Shown here piece by piece: positions 34,443 to 46,021 of a DNA stretch of 64,000 bases. Positions within the stretch are counted from its first letter, which is position 1, and each line of letters opens with the position of its first letter. The stretch lies in contig JARHVA010001472.1 in assembly GCA_037957365.1 (NCBI GenBank), positions 1,168,501 to 1,232,500 on the forward strand. Reading direction: 5' to 3'. The notes beneath the pieces were generated by a model, which saw only the letters and a list, made by a program, of their open reading frames with translations, searched no databases and had not been told where the DNA came from. This stretch comes from Torreya grandis (taxonomy: Eukaryota > Streptophyta > Pinopsida > Cupressales > Taxaceae). The position numbers and the translations under genes are program-made.

Positions 34443-34849
34443 GACTGTCATCAGTTTGATAGCTTCTTTCAAGTAAGTCTTTGTTTTTCTTTTTCATTCC
34501 ATTTCTTTATCATTTCAATCTTTATCACTTTAGTCTTTCATATTCTGCTATTTATCAGACATACTTCTTTTTTTGATTAGTGGGTTTATATCCCTTAAGG
34601 AAGTTTTCATACTTCTGGGATCAAGCTTTCACTTGACAACCCACCATCTGTCCATTTAACATCTTCTTTTATCCAAGCTTCTTTTATTTGCAGGTATCAT
34701 TCCTCCACAGCCAAAGAGGAGTACTCACAGCGTCTAGATTATGGTGCGCAGACTATATTCCAGGTACACATCAAGCCTTGACCATTCCTTCTTAAGTTTC
34801 TTATTATCTCTTCTTTAAAATTGAAAACAAAATTTGAATAGAAACATTC

Positions 34850-34866
34850 TGGCACACCCGGTGGGA
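34850..34866 (+). other. Primer-binding site of element F
   Basis: Three bases after the LTR the sequence reads TGGCACACCCGGTGGGA. It starts TGG as required to pair with a tRNA CCA end. It is not the initiator-Met type; I cannot name the tRNA with certainty. Confidence 0.7.
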
Positions 34867-35254
34867 CCCCTTTAGGGCCTTCCTTGGGTTCCCTTTCTTC
34901 TTTGTTCATTTAGTTGCATTAGGCTTCTTCCTCTTCATCTCATTCTTCTTTTTAAAAAAAAAATCATAAGCAGGAAATAAAAAGAACTTTTTCTTTCTTT
35001 TTCTTGCATTTCTAGACTAGTAAGAAAATCATTTTTCTTCAACCCTTTCTCCAACTTGTCTTCATTCCAATTTAATATTTTGATTTTGGGGCTTTAAAAC
35101 TTACTGCATTTCATTTCTTGCTTTCTTGCATCTTTCTAGTCCACACTTAGTAATCAGTAAAACGCATATTGAATAAACCGTAGATCACTTGATGTTACAC
35201 TACCAGACCACGTGCACTCAATAAAACATCAAACTCACTTGAGACAAGGCCCGA

Positions 35255-35430
35255 CTGGGATTTCATCACCCAGCGGATACCTTACCCAACTCGGCAATCC
35301 TACTTGGATTTCACCACCAAGGGGAAAGCCAACTCTGTTCTCTGGCAGAGTCTAAACTATAGTGAAAGTATATTTTGGCTAAGCGAAACCAGCTAACCAC
35401 TGGAATCGTGAAGTGAGGGGAGCTTGCTCC
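35255..35430 (+). other. Cluster of leader hairpins in element F
   Basis: Hairpin 1 (35255-35273) is CTGGG, loop ATTTCATCA, CCCAG. Hairpin 2 (35303-35321) is CTTGG, loop ATTTCACCA, CCAAG. Loops are almost the same, while the stems differ by paired changes. Hairpin 3 (35332-35351) pairs ACTCTG with CAGAGT. A fourth, GGAG-CTTG-CTCC, is at 35419-35430. The position between PBS and gag is where packaging signals lie. Confidence 0.5.
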
Positions 35431-35716
35431 TTAGCACCAGGCCTGTACAGAAGCTAATACAGATTTTTGAGCACCTTAACATACCTGAAACCATCTTTAG
35501 ATTACCTATTCTAGGACCCTTCTTATAGCCAACTTCCTCAAACATCACATTAAGGCATAAGCCACACGATCCTAATAAAATTGTTTCTAGGGATTTAACG
35601 CTAGGATCTGTCTGTCACCATCATATTTTCTATTTTTATCTGTCTTTTTTGAGCTGGTAAGGATGCCTTCTTTATTTCCAAAAAACTTTTTTTCTGATTT
35701 TTTGGAAAACACAGTA

Positions 35717-35827
35717 ACCGACATCGGTCCTGTAACTGACGTCGGTAACTTTTCTGTACCAGCATCGGTCATCTAACCGACATCAGCAGTCTCCTTCACC
35801 GACATCAGTTTTTATACCGACGTCAGT
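35717..35827. promoter_or_regulatory. Palindromic motif group 3 upstream of gag in F
   Basis: Six variants of ACCGACGTCGGT begin at 35717, 35735, 35758, 35776, 35798 and 35816. Steps are 18, 23, 18, 22 and 18 bp. The last ends 131 bp before the gag ATG. Most have C to T or G to A changes from the consensus. Confidence 0.5.
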
Positions 35828-35958
35828 CTCTATCTATTTTCTTTTTTCCAAAAAATAGCAAGCTTAAAATCCAACTTTCTGGCTGTCTAAACATTCATTC
35901 GAGTTTTTTGAGACTGACAGAACACAGTTTTTTGAAACCTGACTTTTTCTTGCCTTGA

Positions 35959-37765
35959 ATGGTTTTGACACGCAGTCAAACCAAGGCCCTTCTTGACCAC
36001 GCTAGCCAACAACCGCTTCCACCTTCACCATCTATAACCAGTCCCATAATGGAGTTCAACTCAGAGACTAAAAGAACTCCTACTCGCCCAACCCCGCCTC
36101 AAACTCCTATCGTCCCAGAAGGGGACCAAGATTTCGCACGATTCTTGGACCTTAACGTCAAAGCCCTACAACACTATCTCACAAATAGCCAAATGCAAGA
36201 GTCCCTAGGCAACCCAATCTATGGGATGCCGACTTCCTTAGTTGACACAAGAATCACATCAACAGCCCCTACAATTCAGCCACTAGACAACACCTCTACC
36301 AATAACCCAATCGTGTCTTACCTTCAAAACATAACCTCTCCATCTAAACCTACCTCCATGGGGGTTCCGATACTCCCTCAACCTCAAGTCACTCAACCAA
36401 ACCCCACACCTTTCCAAAACCTACTAGTCTCTATTCCCCCTACTCTTGCACCTATCAACACAAGAGTAATCGTTTACCCGTCAACAAGCGTAGCCACTCC
36501 TCAACCATCCTTGATGGCCCCTATCCAACTTGTGCCAACCAACCCCATAACACAAGTACCCTTGGCCCCAACTTTTGCTCCCATAACCAGCTATCCATAT
36601 GTTGCGTCTATGCAACCATCCACGTCATATACCCCTCCCAATATCTTTCAAGCGCCTTATAATCTAGGGGGCGCTCCACCTACCAATCCGTCAGCAGATA
36701 TCATCAAAATGCTGATGGATAAGATGTCTAGCTTAGAGACTTCCGTTTTTGGCTCACACAATGCTCTCTCATATGAACAAATTTACAATGAGCCTATTCA
36801 TCCTTCTATTCCAATTAGACCATACCCCAACCAGTGGGAGCTTCCCAAATTTTCTCGCTTTCAAAGCAAGGAAGACCCACAGCAACACTTACGGGCATTC
36901 AGACATGCTTGTTACCTTATTGCCCATGATGACACATTGCTCTTGCGCACATTTCTTATGTCCCTTTCTGGCGCTGCGCTCGACTGGTACAGCTCCATTG
37001 CCAGCCATTCCCTCTTCACCTTTACACAACTGGCCCAGCTTTTTCTTGATCACTTCTCCATTAACATCACCAAGAAGGTCTCGATCACAGACCTTTACAC
37101 TATCCACCAATTCGAGGACGAATCAGTAGCTGACTTCATTGCTTGCTGGAGAGGCCTTATCAATCAACTCTCCTTTTCCTTACCTCAAACTAAACTTATT
37201 AAACTATTCTCTCGAGCTTGCACCAAACACATTTCTTCCACTTTAAGGGTTCAAACCTTTCGTACCTTTGATGAAGCCTTCACGATGGCCCATAAACTTG
37301 AATTACGTGCCATCAAGGAGAATAAAGTCAAGTTGCGGAGCAAGAAACCCAACTCTAAGACTAATGACTCTTCTTCTTCTAAACCTTCATCATCAAATCC
37401 TAAGTCTAAAGCTTCAACTAACGTTCTGGTCATTAGACCTTCGTCCTCTTCATCCAATCAACCTGAACCATCCATATCTCAGAGCACCACTCATCAATTC
37501 CAGCAGAGATACGTTCAAAGACAGTATACTCCTCTTGGAGAATCTTACGCGTCTATACTGGAAAAACTTGTTAAATAGGGGATTCTCAACCTTCCCCAGA
37601 TTCGACCACCACCATAATTTGATCCCTCACGTGCCATCCCTGCATGGTATAGGGAAAATGACTTCTGTAATTTCCACCATGTCAAAGGTCATGACACGAG
37701 AAACTGTAAAACTTTCAAAAATATAATCTAGGACATGCTTGAAAAGGGAGAGCTCATTCTAGATA
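35959..37765 (+). pseudogene. gag: Gag of element F with first nucleocapsid module
   Basis: The start MVLTRSQTKALL is typical of Tat-like gag. Residues 1-280 are P/T/S/Q-rich. The gag core is at about 290-470 (WELPKFSRFQSKEDPQQHLR, ALDWYSSIASHSLFTF, LAQLFLDHFSINITKKVS, and FIACWRGLINQLS). A basic S-rich linker follows. After an in-frame stop at 37576 comes the nucleocapsid module: GILNLPQIRPPP, then FCNFHHVKGHDTRNCKTFKN, a C-x3-H-x4-H-x4-C type knuckle at 37666-37710. Stops at 37576, 37615 and 37729; no frameshift. It forms the particle and binds RNA. gag and pol share one frame. Confidence 0.92.
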
Positions 37766-39435
37766 ATCTCAATGTGCCTCCAAATCAGGGCATCAACATA
37801 TTCAAGCAACCATTCCCCAATCATCCACCAACCCAAAATAATGTCCAGACCTTGATTGACAACACGCATGAACATGATATTCGAACGGTCAATACAGTCT
37901 CACCCTTCATCCCCAACCAATCTCAAGAGGTTAACCCATCTACCAGTCCATCACATGTGGACGAACCTCTTTCCCCGGTTAGTTCTCCATCAACCTCTCT
38001 CATCTTGGAGGATGCCTCAACCTTACTGGCACCACCAGTCTCACCATCCTCCTTTCTTCTGCCTATGGAGGACCTGACCTTACCTACTCCTCGACCGCAA
38101 GTGAAGGGCACCATAATCCCTGCTCTTTACCCACTTGAGGAGTCACACTCTCCAGTTCCTTCTCCACCAAGAGAAGACCCTGACTCTCCATCTTCCTCAA
38201 CCAACGACAATCTAGTTATAACTCCCACACACCTTGGGTCTGAAACTATTGCCACACCTAACACATCTTCTCAAGAATCCAAACCTCATCCCACACCCTC
38301 TCAACCATTTTCCCGACTAGTGGAGAAATTAGAACTTCTCCCTTCAAGGAAAGTGGAGCATCGGGGATTGTGGGAACATCTTAAAGTTCTTCAACATTCC
38401 CATGCCCTCTCATCTCATACTGCCAATCCTCCCAAGGCAGAATCGCCCAAGACTCCAAACAAAGACCAAACCCCTGCTTCTAAATCTACATCTACCCAAT
38501 CTAAACCGATCAAGTCACTTGGCGTTTGCTCTCTCTCTACCCTCACTCACCCGCAAGTGAAGGTGGACTTGGACCAAACCTCGACCAAAAGTAGTCTTCC
38601 AACCAAGTCGAAGAAGACTGCCAGACCACAAAAGTGAACCCTTCCTCCACCGTCAACTTTTCCCTCCATCTTAGGTCCTCATCCTTCTACCCTAATCGGC
38701 GTGCTTCCTACTCTGACCCTTAACCAACACAAATTACCTCCATTACTTCCTTTTCCAATCACAAGTCAACCCCCTCTCAAAAATTTGGCACCTCTCACAA
38801 AGAAAGTGCCATCTTCACCTGTCACTGCACCACCAACCCAAAAGGTGGTACGAAAACCTTCTTCAACATCCCCCAAGCAGAAGTCACCAGCGCATCATGC
38901 ATCAACAAGCACGGACCCCTTAGTAGGTTCATATGCTTTGATATTATGCCAACTTTTGCAGACTTCTAGCATTACCCTTCCTTCTATCAAGCCATTCCAA
39001 CCCCTCGGGTCAAAACCATCTTGGTTCGATGATACAAAAATTTGTTTATACCATCGCACGCCAGGACACGATATCGAGACTTGTTGTGCCCTCAAGGCAG
39101 TCGTTTGCTGCTATATGGAGAAAGACACTCTTCTCCTTGAGGACACTCTTGACCAACCCTCGACACCTTCCCATCCAACCTCTTCAACCGCATCAACCTC
39201 TCACCAACAGGCCGTAACTCCTTCTTCACCTACTATCTTTGAAATCAATGCTATCCATATAACCACTAGGTCACAAAAGGACAAAGTGAAAGAAAAAGCC
39301 GCTATTCCTTAGACCTATCCTTTTGTCCAGGCACCTCAACTACCTAAACCCAAGATTTCCATCTTAGGTGCGTCTCAACCCCCTTCTTCAGAGGCAATCA
39401 CAGAATCTATGATAAAATAACTTCATCAAACGCCT
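37766..39435 (+). pseudogene. Pro/Ser/Thr-rich linker and second nucleocapsid module of F
   Basis: The frame continues from gag through about 390 residues rich in P, S and T, with no defined fold expected. At 38917-39150 it repeats the end of gag: GSYALILCQLLQTSS, LPSIKPFQP, PSWFDDTKICLYHRTPGHDI and ETCCALKAVV. This aligns with the module at 37530-37765 (GESYASILEKLV, C-N-F-H-H, GHD, C-x2-FK). So the polyprotein has two zinc-knuckle modules about 1.4 kb apart. Stops at 38635, 39310 and 39418 interrupt it. Confidence 0.78.
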
Positions 39436-40185
39436 GTGAAGATGACCCTATATGACCTTATCCAAAGCTCCCCCCAGCATCACCAAGCTCTAATCAAAGC
39501 CTTACAGGTAGCTGAGGTCCAACTTGAAGACCCTCAACCACTTGCTGCCTTAGTCCATTCTTTATCCCCCGTCGCCTCCATCACTTTCAGTAATTCTGAG
39601 ATTTCGACCTCTACCTTGGAAGATCAAGACGCCACCCTTTTCATCACAGCCTACATTGATCAAACCCGTATTAAACAAGTTATGATCGATGGGGGTGTTA
39701 GCATTAATATCATTTCCTCCCATGCCTTTGACCAATTGGCCCTTCCAAAGAATTACATATCAAAAACTGACGCAATCCTTAGATCCTTTAATGACACCAC
39801 TGCTAACACTATTGGCACTGTTGTCCTCCATATTTGCGTTGGTCCACACACAATCCCAGAGCTCTTCTACATCATTGAGGGAGAGTTCCAATATAACATG
39901 CTATTAGGGTGACCTTGGATCCGCGCTATGGCTTGCGTCCCTTCAACACTTCACCATTGTGTCAAATTTGAACATGACAAACAAGTCCATGTCATTCCCG
40001 CCAACCCATCTCCTTTTAAGACTTGTAACACGACCTATAGCCCAAACGACATTCTTATCCCACTCAAGACATTAACCCAAACATCATCTCCATCCGCAGA
40101 AGCATCAACTAGTACACAAACAGTGGTTGCCACCACATCATCTTCTCAAATAACAACCAAGGACCCTATGGACGACATCTTCTAA
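39436..40185 (+). pseudogene. Aspartic protease of element F
   Basis: The core reads LFITAYIDQTRIKQVMIDGG, then VSINIISSHAFDQLALP. The active site is D-G-G in the usual D-S/T-G place, a variant common in plant Tat elements. The typical ending YNMLLG is followed by a stop at 39910 and then PWIRAMACVPSTLHHCVKF. It would cut the Gag-Pol polyprotein. The frame runs on through a S/T-rich tail to a stop at 40183. Confidence 0.85.
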
Positions 40186-40224
40186 AGACTTTCACTAGGG
40201 GAATATCACCTACTTACTCTAGAC

Positions 40225-40656
40225 ATGTTCCAGACTCCTCAAGAGTATGGACAGCTTCATCAAAACCAAAGCTATGACTGTCAGATCGGAATGGTCATTC
40301 TTTATGGTCCTCCTAGCCTTCATACCAATCTCGTCTATGGGGGGTTAGATCAAGCTCCTACTAAATCAAATCCTTCATCCTCGCCTCAAATATTCACATC
40401 CAATTTCTCCTTTCTTAGCAACCCCACCTTCGCACATACCTACCTTTATAGGTGTGCATGGAAGGGTTTTGGCTTTGGACGTTACGAACAAGGCTCCCAT
40501 CAGCCTATTGAAACACCCAATGATGATAATGTCAAGAAATAGTATGGACTGGGTTTCCAAGAACCCACTGAGGCTTTCACAAACCTTTGCCCCGAACCAA
40601 CCATTGACCAATTTCTTCTAGACTCGCCTATTCTTCCATCCTCACCTACGGAGTCG
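40225..40656 (+). pseudogene. G-patch-like segment between protease and RT of F
   Basis: In frame between protease and RT. It contains WKGFGFGRYEQGSHQPIETP and, after a stop at 40540, YGLGFQEP. The glycine/aromatic pattern with GLG-x-R-x-QG-x3-PI resembles the G-patch motif found after the protease in some plant gypsy and retroviral polyproteins. G-patches usually bind RNA. The assignment is tentative. Confidence 0.5.
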
Positions 40657-41820
40657 GTGGTTTCCATCCCTCCTAGTTTTTTTTGCATAAACACCATCCA
40701 TTTGGAACCCCTAACCTATCAGCTCAATGGGGTTCCCAAGTCTCTCCCTCTCATTTATCCCAGCTTGATAGACGATGAATCGGCAAACATTAACATAGTC
40801 CATTGCATAGACGATGATGCCATTCTTACCTATATGGGTGCCGATGATTCTTTCATTCAGCGATCCCTCCATTCTGAAACACAGGTTATGTTAAATGAAT
40901 CAACCATTGACATTAACCTTTCATCTTCTGACGTTCCTCAAGTCTTAAAGATTGGTCAATCTTTAGACATTCAGGAGCAGAGCAACTATACCACATTTCT
41001 CTCTAACAATCACAAAGCCTTTGCCTGGACCTACGCCGACATGCCTGGCATCGACCCTAACATTACCACTCATAACATTGTCACAAACCTAGAGGCTAAG
41101 CCTATTAGGGAAAAGCTTCGCAAAATGCATCCTCGTGTTGCACTTCTTATCAAAGAAGAGCTTCAGCATCTTCTTTCAGTCTCCTTCATCCAACCCATTG
41201 ATTATCCACAGTGGGTCTCTAACATCGTTCCTATCACCAAGGCGACTGGGGGGATCTGGATCTGCACAGACTATCATGACCTTAACCTAGCTTGTCTCAA
41301 AGACAACTTTCCTCTTCCTAACATTGACCAACTTGTTGATCTTATGGCTGGCCATGAGATGTTATCACTCATGGATGGATTTTTAGGATATAACCAAATC
41401 CTGATTGCACCAAAAGATCAACACAAAACCACCTTCATTACACCATGGGGAACTTTCTGCTATCGAGTCATGCCTTTTGGTCTAAAAAATGTAGGTGCCA
41501 CATATCAGCGTGCCATGACTTACATCTTTCACGATCTCCTCCATAAAATCATGGAAGACTATGTCGATGACCTGCTTGGAAAGTCTAAGCTTCGTCGCGA
41601 CCATTTGACTATCCTCAAAATCATCTTCTCTCTCCTTCTTCAGTACCATGTCCATCTTAACCCCAAAAAATGTGTCTTTGGGGTCCTCTCAGGAAAGCTC
41701 TTGGGATTCATTGTTTCTTTTCGTGGCATCGAGATAGATCCTGCCAAAATTCACGCTATCCTCGAAATGCCACCTCCAATTAATCTCAAGCAACTCTACA
41801 GCCTACAAGGAAAGCTCTAA
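40657..41820 (+). pseudogene. pol: Reverse transcriptase of element F
   Basis: 387 codons without a stop. Motifs in order: FAWTYADMPGIDPNITTHNI (pre-RT), PIREKLRKMHP, IQPIDYPQWVSNIVPITKA, GIWICTDYHDLNLACLKDNF, MDGFLGYNQILIAPKDQHKT, YRVMPFGLKNVGATYQRAM, and the catalytic YVDD in EDYVDDLLGKSK. The thumb continues with HLNPKKCVFGVLSGKLLGFI. All catalytic aspartates are present. A stop at 41818 ends the segment within GKL. This is the best preserved enzyme in the window. Confidence 0.95.
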
Positions 41821-42430
41821 TCCATCCGCCGTTTCATTTCACAGCTTTCTGACCATTGCCAACCCTTTCATCACCTCCTCAAGAAGGACATCTTCTTTAA
41901 ATGGGATAAAAATTTCCAAGAGGCTTTTGACGCCCTCAAACGCTATTTGGTTTCTCCACCAGTCCTTATTCCACCAAAAGATGACCAACCCTTCTACCTC
42001 TACATCTCAGCAACCAATCATTCGTTAGGTGCCATGATCGCGCATCGAGACGAGCAACACCGTGAGCAAGCAGTCTATTACATAATCCAAACACTTGTCG
42101 ACTATGAGACTCGGTATACTCATACTGAGAAACTCTGGCATTAGTCTTTGCCACTACCAAACTCCGTCACTATCTTCTCAATCACAAAACCTTTGTCGTC
42201 ACTCACACTGATCCCCTCAAATACATGCATTCCAAACCATATCAAAACCAGCGTATGGCTCGTTGGCTCATGCTTCTTGCTGAATTTGACTTAGAATTTG
42301 TCTAGCAAAAATCTATAAAAGGGCAAACAATCGCTGACCAACTAGCGGATGCTCCTCTTCTCGACAATCAACCTTCTCAGTGCGAGTTTCTTGATGAATC
42401 TATCGCCACTCTCTCGACTGATGACACATT
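41821..42430 (+). pseudogene. pol: Ordinary RNase H of element F, with frameshift
   Basis: Follows RT in the same frame: SIRRFISQLSDHCQPFHHLL, FFKWDKNFQEAFDALKRYL, LYISATNHSLGAMIAHRD, and TRYTHTEKLWH. The reading phase is lost near 42140, where a small deletion is likely, and the next phase gives LVFATTKLRHYLLNHKTFVV, THTDPLKYMH and MARWLMLLAEFDLEFV, then a stop at 42303. The first catalytic position (usually D in LYLS/DAS) is S here. This is the only frameshift I find in the gag-pol of F. Confidence 0.88.
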
Positions 42431-42437
42431 CTACCAA

Positions 42438-42860
42438 ATGATGATGTTTTTCGACGGCTCTAAATGTCAACTCGATGGGGGTGCGAGAGTCATCCTCATT
42501 CCACATGAAGGTGAACCCATGCCTCTGTCTTTTAAACTTGACTTTGAATGTACCAATAATATGGTCGAATATGAAGCCTTAATTTTGGGACTTCAAACTG
42601 CCCTTTCTTTAAATATCAAATCCATCAACATCTTCGATGACTCACAACTTGTCGTCAATCAAATCAATGGTTCATATCTTTGTAAAAATGAAATTTTACA
42701 AAGGTACAAGCACTGTGTGGACACTCTTCTAGCATCTTTTGACCATCATTTATTGCAGACTATTCCTCGATCGACGAATAAGTTTGCTGACACCATGGCT
42801 TCCCTCGCCTCTCATATTCCTTCTTCATCATCATCCTCATCAAGAATTTATGTCATGGTA
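42438..42860 (+). pseudogene. Archaeal-like RNase H of element F
   Basis: Open throughout. It shows FFDGSKCQLDGGARVIL, FECTNNMVEYEALILGLQTA, INIFDDSQLVVNQINGSY and IPRSTNKFADTMASLASHI. The acidic residues of the RNase H fold (D in FDGS, E in EYEAL, D in FDDSQ, D in FADT) are all present. This second RNase H after the gypsy one is the mark of the Tat lineage. Its order in F is RT, RNase H, archaeal-like RNase H, integrase, in contrast to element E. Confidence 0.92.
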
Positions 42861-44198
42861 CATCGTCTACCATTGCCTTCATACATTTCCACTGACATCA
42901 ATCTCATCCACACCATAGACTCTAGTTCACAAAATGTATGGTATAAACAACTTGAGGACTACTTGGCTTATTCTCTCATTCCTCCCAACCTCTCTAGCAA
43001 CGCGCGGCAGGCTTTCATCAAGCACACTGCTCGCTATACCATGCTAGGGGGCCTTCTCTATAAAAGAGATTTTGACGGCCTTCTTCTTCGCTATTTAAAC
43101 TCCACTAAAGCTTCTCATGCTGTTAAACAAGCCCATGACAGGATTTGTGGTGGACACTTCAGTGGTAACTCGATTGCCAAACGCATCCTTCGCCTGGGTT
43201 ATTATTGGCCCACTCTTCATCAAGACTGGAGCGATTATGTTCGGCGTTGCATCAAGTGTCAGTAGCATGCTAACTTGCTTCATCTCCCCAGTCACGCCTT
43301 ACAAGTTGCTCAACATTTTTGGCCTTTTTCACAATGGGGCTTAGATCTCATCGGTGAGATTAACCCTCATTCGTCTCTTCGTCATCAATCCATCATCACT
43401 GCCACCGAGTATTTCACTAAATGGGTGGAAGCTATTCCTCTTGTATCCACAAAAGCCGACAAGATTGTCGACTTCATCAACACCCACATCATTTGTCATT
43501 TTGGTGTACCTCACAAAATTATCATCGACAATGCCAAGTCCTTTAAAAACAAGACCGTCCAAAAACTCTGCGATTCATTTGGCATCAAACTCAGCTTTTC
43601 TTCACCTTACTACCCACAAGCAAATGGGTAGGCCGAGGCTTTTAACAAAATCTTAACTAAAATTCTCATGAAGGTGGTCAACGACACTAGAAGGGATTGG
43701 CACATTCATATTCCCTTCGCTTTGTGGGCCTACTGCACTAGCATCCGAACCTCTACGGGTGCTACTCCTTTCTCTCTAGTATACGGATCAGAGGCTGTCT
43801 TACCTCTTAAAGTATAAATCCCGTCTCTTCACATTTCACTCCATGACATTCTTTCTAATGATGACTTTCATCAAGATCGATTAGCTCAACTTGAGTTACT
43901 CGACGAGCGTCGTCTCGCTGCCCTCAATCATCTCCATGTCTATCAAAATCGCATCAAATGCGCCTATAATAAAACTCTGTGAGAATGAGATTTCAATATC
44001 GGAGACCTCATCCTCAAAGAGAACCAACATGTGACCAATATGGAACGGAGTAAACAAGGTAAATTCACTCCTAATTGGCTCAGACCTTATATCATCACGC
44101 ACAAATATGGATCAGGGACTTATCGTCTGTCTTCTCTTGAAGGCCGACCAGAACCTGAGCCTCTTAATGCTTTGCATCTACGACCATTCTACTATTAG
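42861..44198 (+). pseudogene. pol: Integrase of element F
   Basis: N-terminal HHCC module: HDRICGGHFSGNSIAKRIL, YYWPTLHQDWSDYVRRCIKC. Core: WGLDLIGEINPHSS (first D), FGVPHKIIIDNAKSFKNKTV (second D), and YYPQANG, a stop at 43629, then AEAFNKILTK (E). C-terminal part: FNIGDLILKENQHV, FTPNWLRPYIITHKYGSGTY and LRPFYY, a GPY/F-type module, ending at the stop at 44196-44198. Other stops are at 43263, 43815, 43980 and 43986. The enzyme would insert the cDNA. Confidence 0.93.
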
Positions 44199-44448
44199 TC
44201 AAGTACTCATCCACTTGACATTTAACTTGAGCTCGTCCCTTGAGCAATCCTTGTCCTTTTAATCCTTAATCCATTTCACCCTTTTTCCCTTAACAAAATC
44301 CTCTACAACCCTTTTATGACGTACGGATGCTTCATCCTAATAAAAGGGAGCCTTTGACCTTCTATAAGTCTTGTCCATGACTTAATATTCTATCAAAACT
44401 AAATCAAGATGTCAAAATATCCAAGGTCACAAAATCAAATCAAAAAGC

Positions 44449-44569
44449 AGACTGCTCCCTCGAAGGACAACTACACTATCATTGCTGTAACTAATAGACT
44501 GCTCCCTCGAAGGACAGCTATTCAAAATCTATAAAGCAAAGTATAGACCACTCCCTCGAAGGATGGCTA
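44449..44569 (+). repeat. 25 bp repeat, three copies at 47-49 bp spacing
   Basis: Copies at 44449-44473, 44496-44520 and 44545-44569 share the core ACTGCTCCCTCGAAGGA (the third has ACC for ACTG). Intervening sequence is not conserved. Confidence 0.85.
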
Positions 44570-45876
44570 TGACTAAATCTTGCTACAAATAGCACTTGCT
44601 CAGAAGCTTCTCACATCGATCAGCTTCAAAAATGACCACCAAACAAGTGACATCTTTATGTGGACTTCCCGCATTGATCAGTCCGCTCTCTAAAAATTTA
44701 TAAAAAAAAAATACGGGTCATGGACTTGACTTGTAGTTGTCTTAGGGTCTCCTATAAAAGGGGCAAAGTTATCCATACTCTAAAATAGGTTACCCTTTTC
44801 CTCCTATCATATCACCTACTCAAGGGACTTTGAGCTCACTTTAATGTCAAAAGTGGTTCGATTACCGCTCTAACATAACTATGGTCAATAATGCAACGCA
44901 TAAATGGGGATCTTGGTTCTAACAACCCCTGTCTATGTTGTCTTTCTGGTCCTTGTCAATGAAAGAGCAACGTGCCTTTCACTTATCTTCCACATTTTGG
45001 TCACACTTAACCAAAACATTTTCAGACCCACAACAGAACATTATGTCATCATCCTAGTCCATTTCACATAGTTTCTATGGACACCAATACACATGGAAAC
45101 TATCAACCACCCAATTTATGTCAAGCATAAACCAATACTTGCTGAAGCATAAATAGACCTCAATTCATTTTTAGCAGACATCCATCATGAATATGGATAG
45201 TTGCTAGGGATGAAAAACTCTGACTTATGTTACAGAATACACCATTTGGAAAAGGCTGTAGCATCATATTCTTATCATTTCAAGCATACACCCTCATACA
45301 TATGGGAAGTGCTATATCTTTATCATAACCAAAATCAATCACTTTAATATTTTTCCTCCCTTCTTGGGAGAACTACATTGGCCTGAGGCCCTAATGACAG
45401 GGGCTATGTAGGCAGCACTCAGTTGACATGGGGTCTTCTAGGGTTAGCTCGGCCATTCTCTTCATCACTTTCTTCCATCTCCTTCTCTCGTCACCTATCA
45501 ATCACAACATAGTCAATCACATATTCACATAATCATTAGTATACTCTCATTTTCATTAGAACAACATAAGTCATTAGTCATAAATTTCATCCATCATAAC
45601 TCATTAAACATTCACATCATATAATCCACAAGTTAAACATTAAATATCACATCTATCATCATCTAATCTAAAGTCATCATCATATAATATATCATCCACA
45701 ATCAATCAACATCATTATATAACCATTTCATAAACATTATCATCATTACATTCATTTTCATCATAGCATCATACGCATAACACATAATATCAACACATAC
45801 ATCACATCAAAATGTCATAAACATCAAAACACATCCATACATTTTCTTATTACAATATCACTAAATCAAAAATGCT

Positions 45877-45879
<3 letters not shown>

Positions 45880-45912
<33 letters not shown>
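45880..45912. repeat. (AT)n microsatellite
   Basis: An uninterrupted run of AT dinucleotides of about 32 bp near the 3' end of the antisense ORF. Confidence 0.95.
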
Positions 45913-45915
<3 letters not shown>

Positions 45916-46021
45916 AAATAGTTTTATACAAGAAGACACAATCTGTGTCTGTCTCTCTCTCTCATCATACATCTCTCATCTTCGGCTAGCAGGCCGGTAT
46001 ATACATCAAAAAAATGCATCT

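Larger units (their letters stand above)
33398..34846 (+). repeat. 5' LTR of element F
   Basis: Starts TGTAGACACC and ends GAATAGAAACA. It carries two groups of the palindromic ACCGACGTCGGT motif: 33725-33775 (two copies) and 34351-34442 (five copies). A short hairpin, TCAAG and CTTGA around CTTTCA, lies near 34622. Confidence 0.96.
34867..35958 (+). other. Untranslated leader of element F
   Basis: About 1.1 kb between PBS and gag. It holds a run of small hairpins (35255-35430) and then six palindromic motifs (35717-35827), ending 131 bp before the gag start. No ORF with recognisable product. Confidence 0.65.
44199..46021 (+). other. Post-pol non-coding region of F with LTR-like pieces
   Basis: No ORF of note. 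It contains three copies of a 25 bp repeat (44449-44569), a TATA-like CCTATAAAAGGGGC at 44751, and at 45368-45420 the same U5-like motif found in the LTRs of A and H. A CAT/ATCA-rich stretch (45480-45870) and an AT run (45880-45912) follow. Part of it may be an old solo LTR captured by F. Confidence 0.5.

Noticed and set aside
35587..35772. Minus-strand open frame over the palindromes upstream of gag
   Set aside because: The repeated TDVG or TSVT residues come from the palindromic DNA motif itself; no protein family.
36749..37129. Second plus-strand frame within gag of F
   Set aside because: Out of phase with the gag core that carries all the recognisable motifs.
45480..45880. Regular CAT/ATCA-rich stretch considered as CRISPR-like or satellite
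   Set aside because: No fixed repeat and spacer pattern; simple low-complexity sequence.
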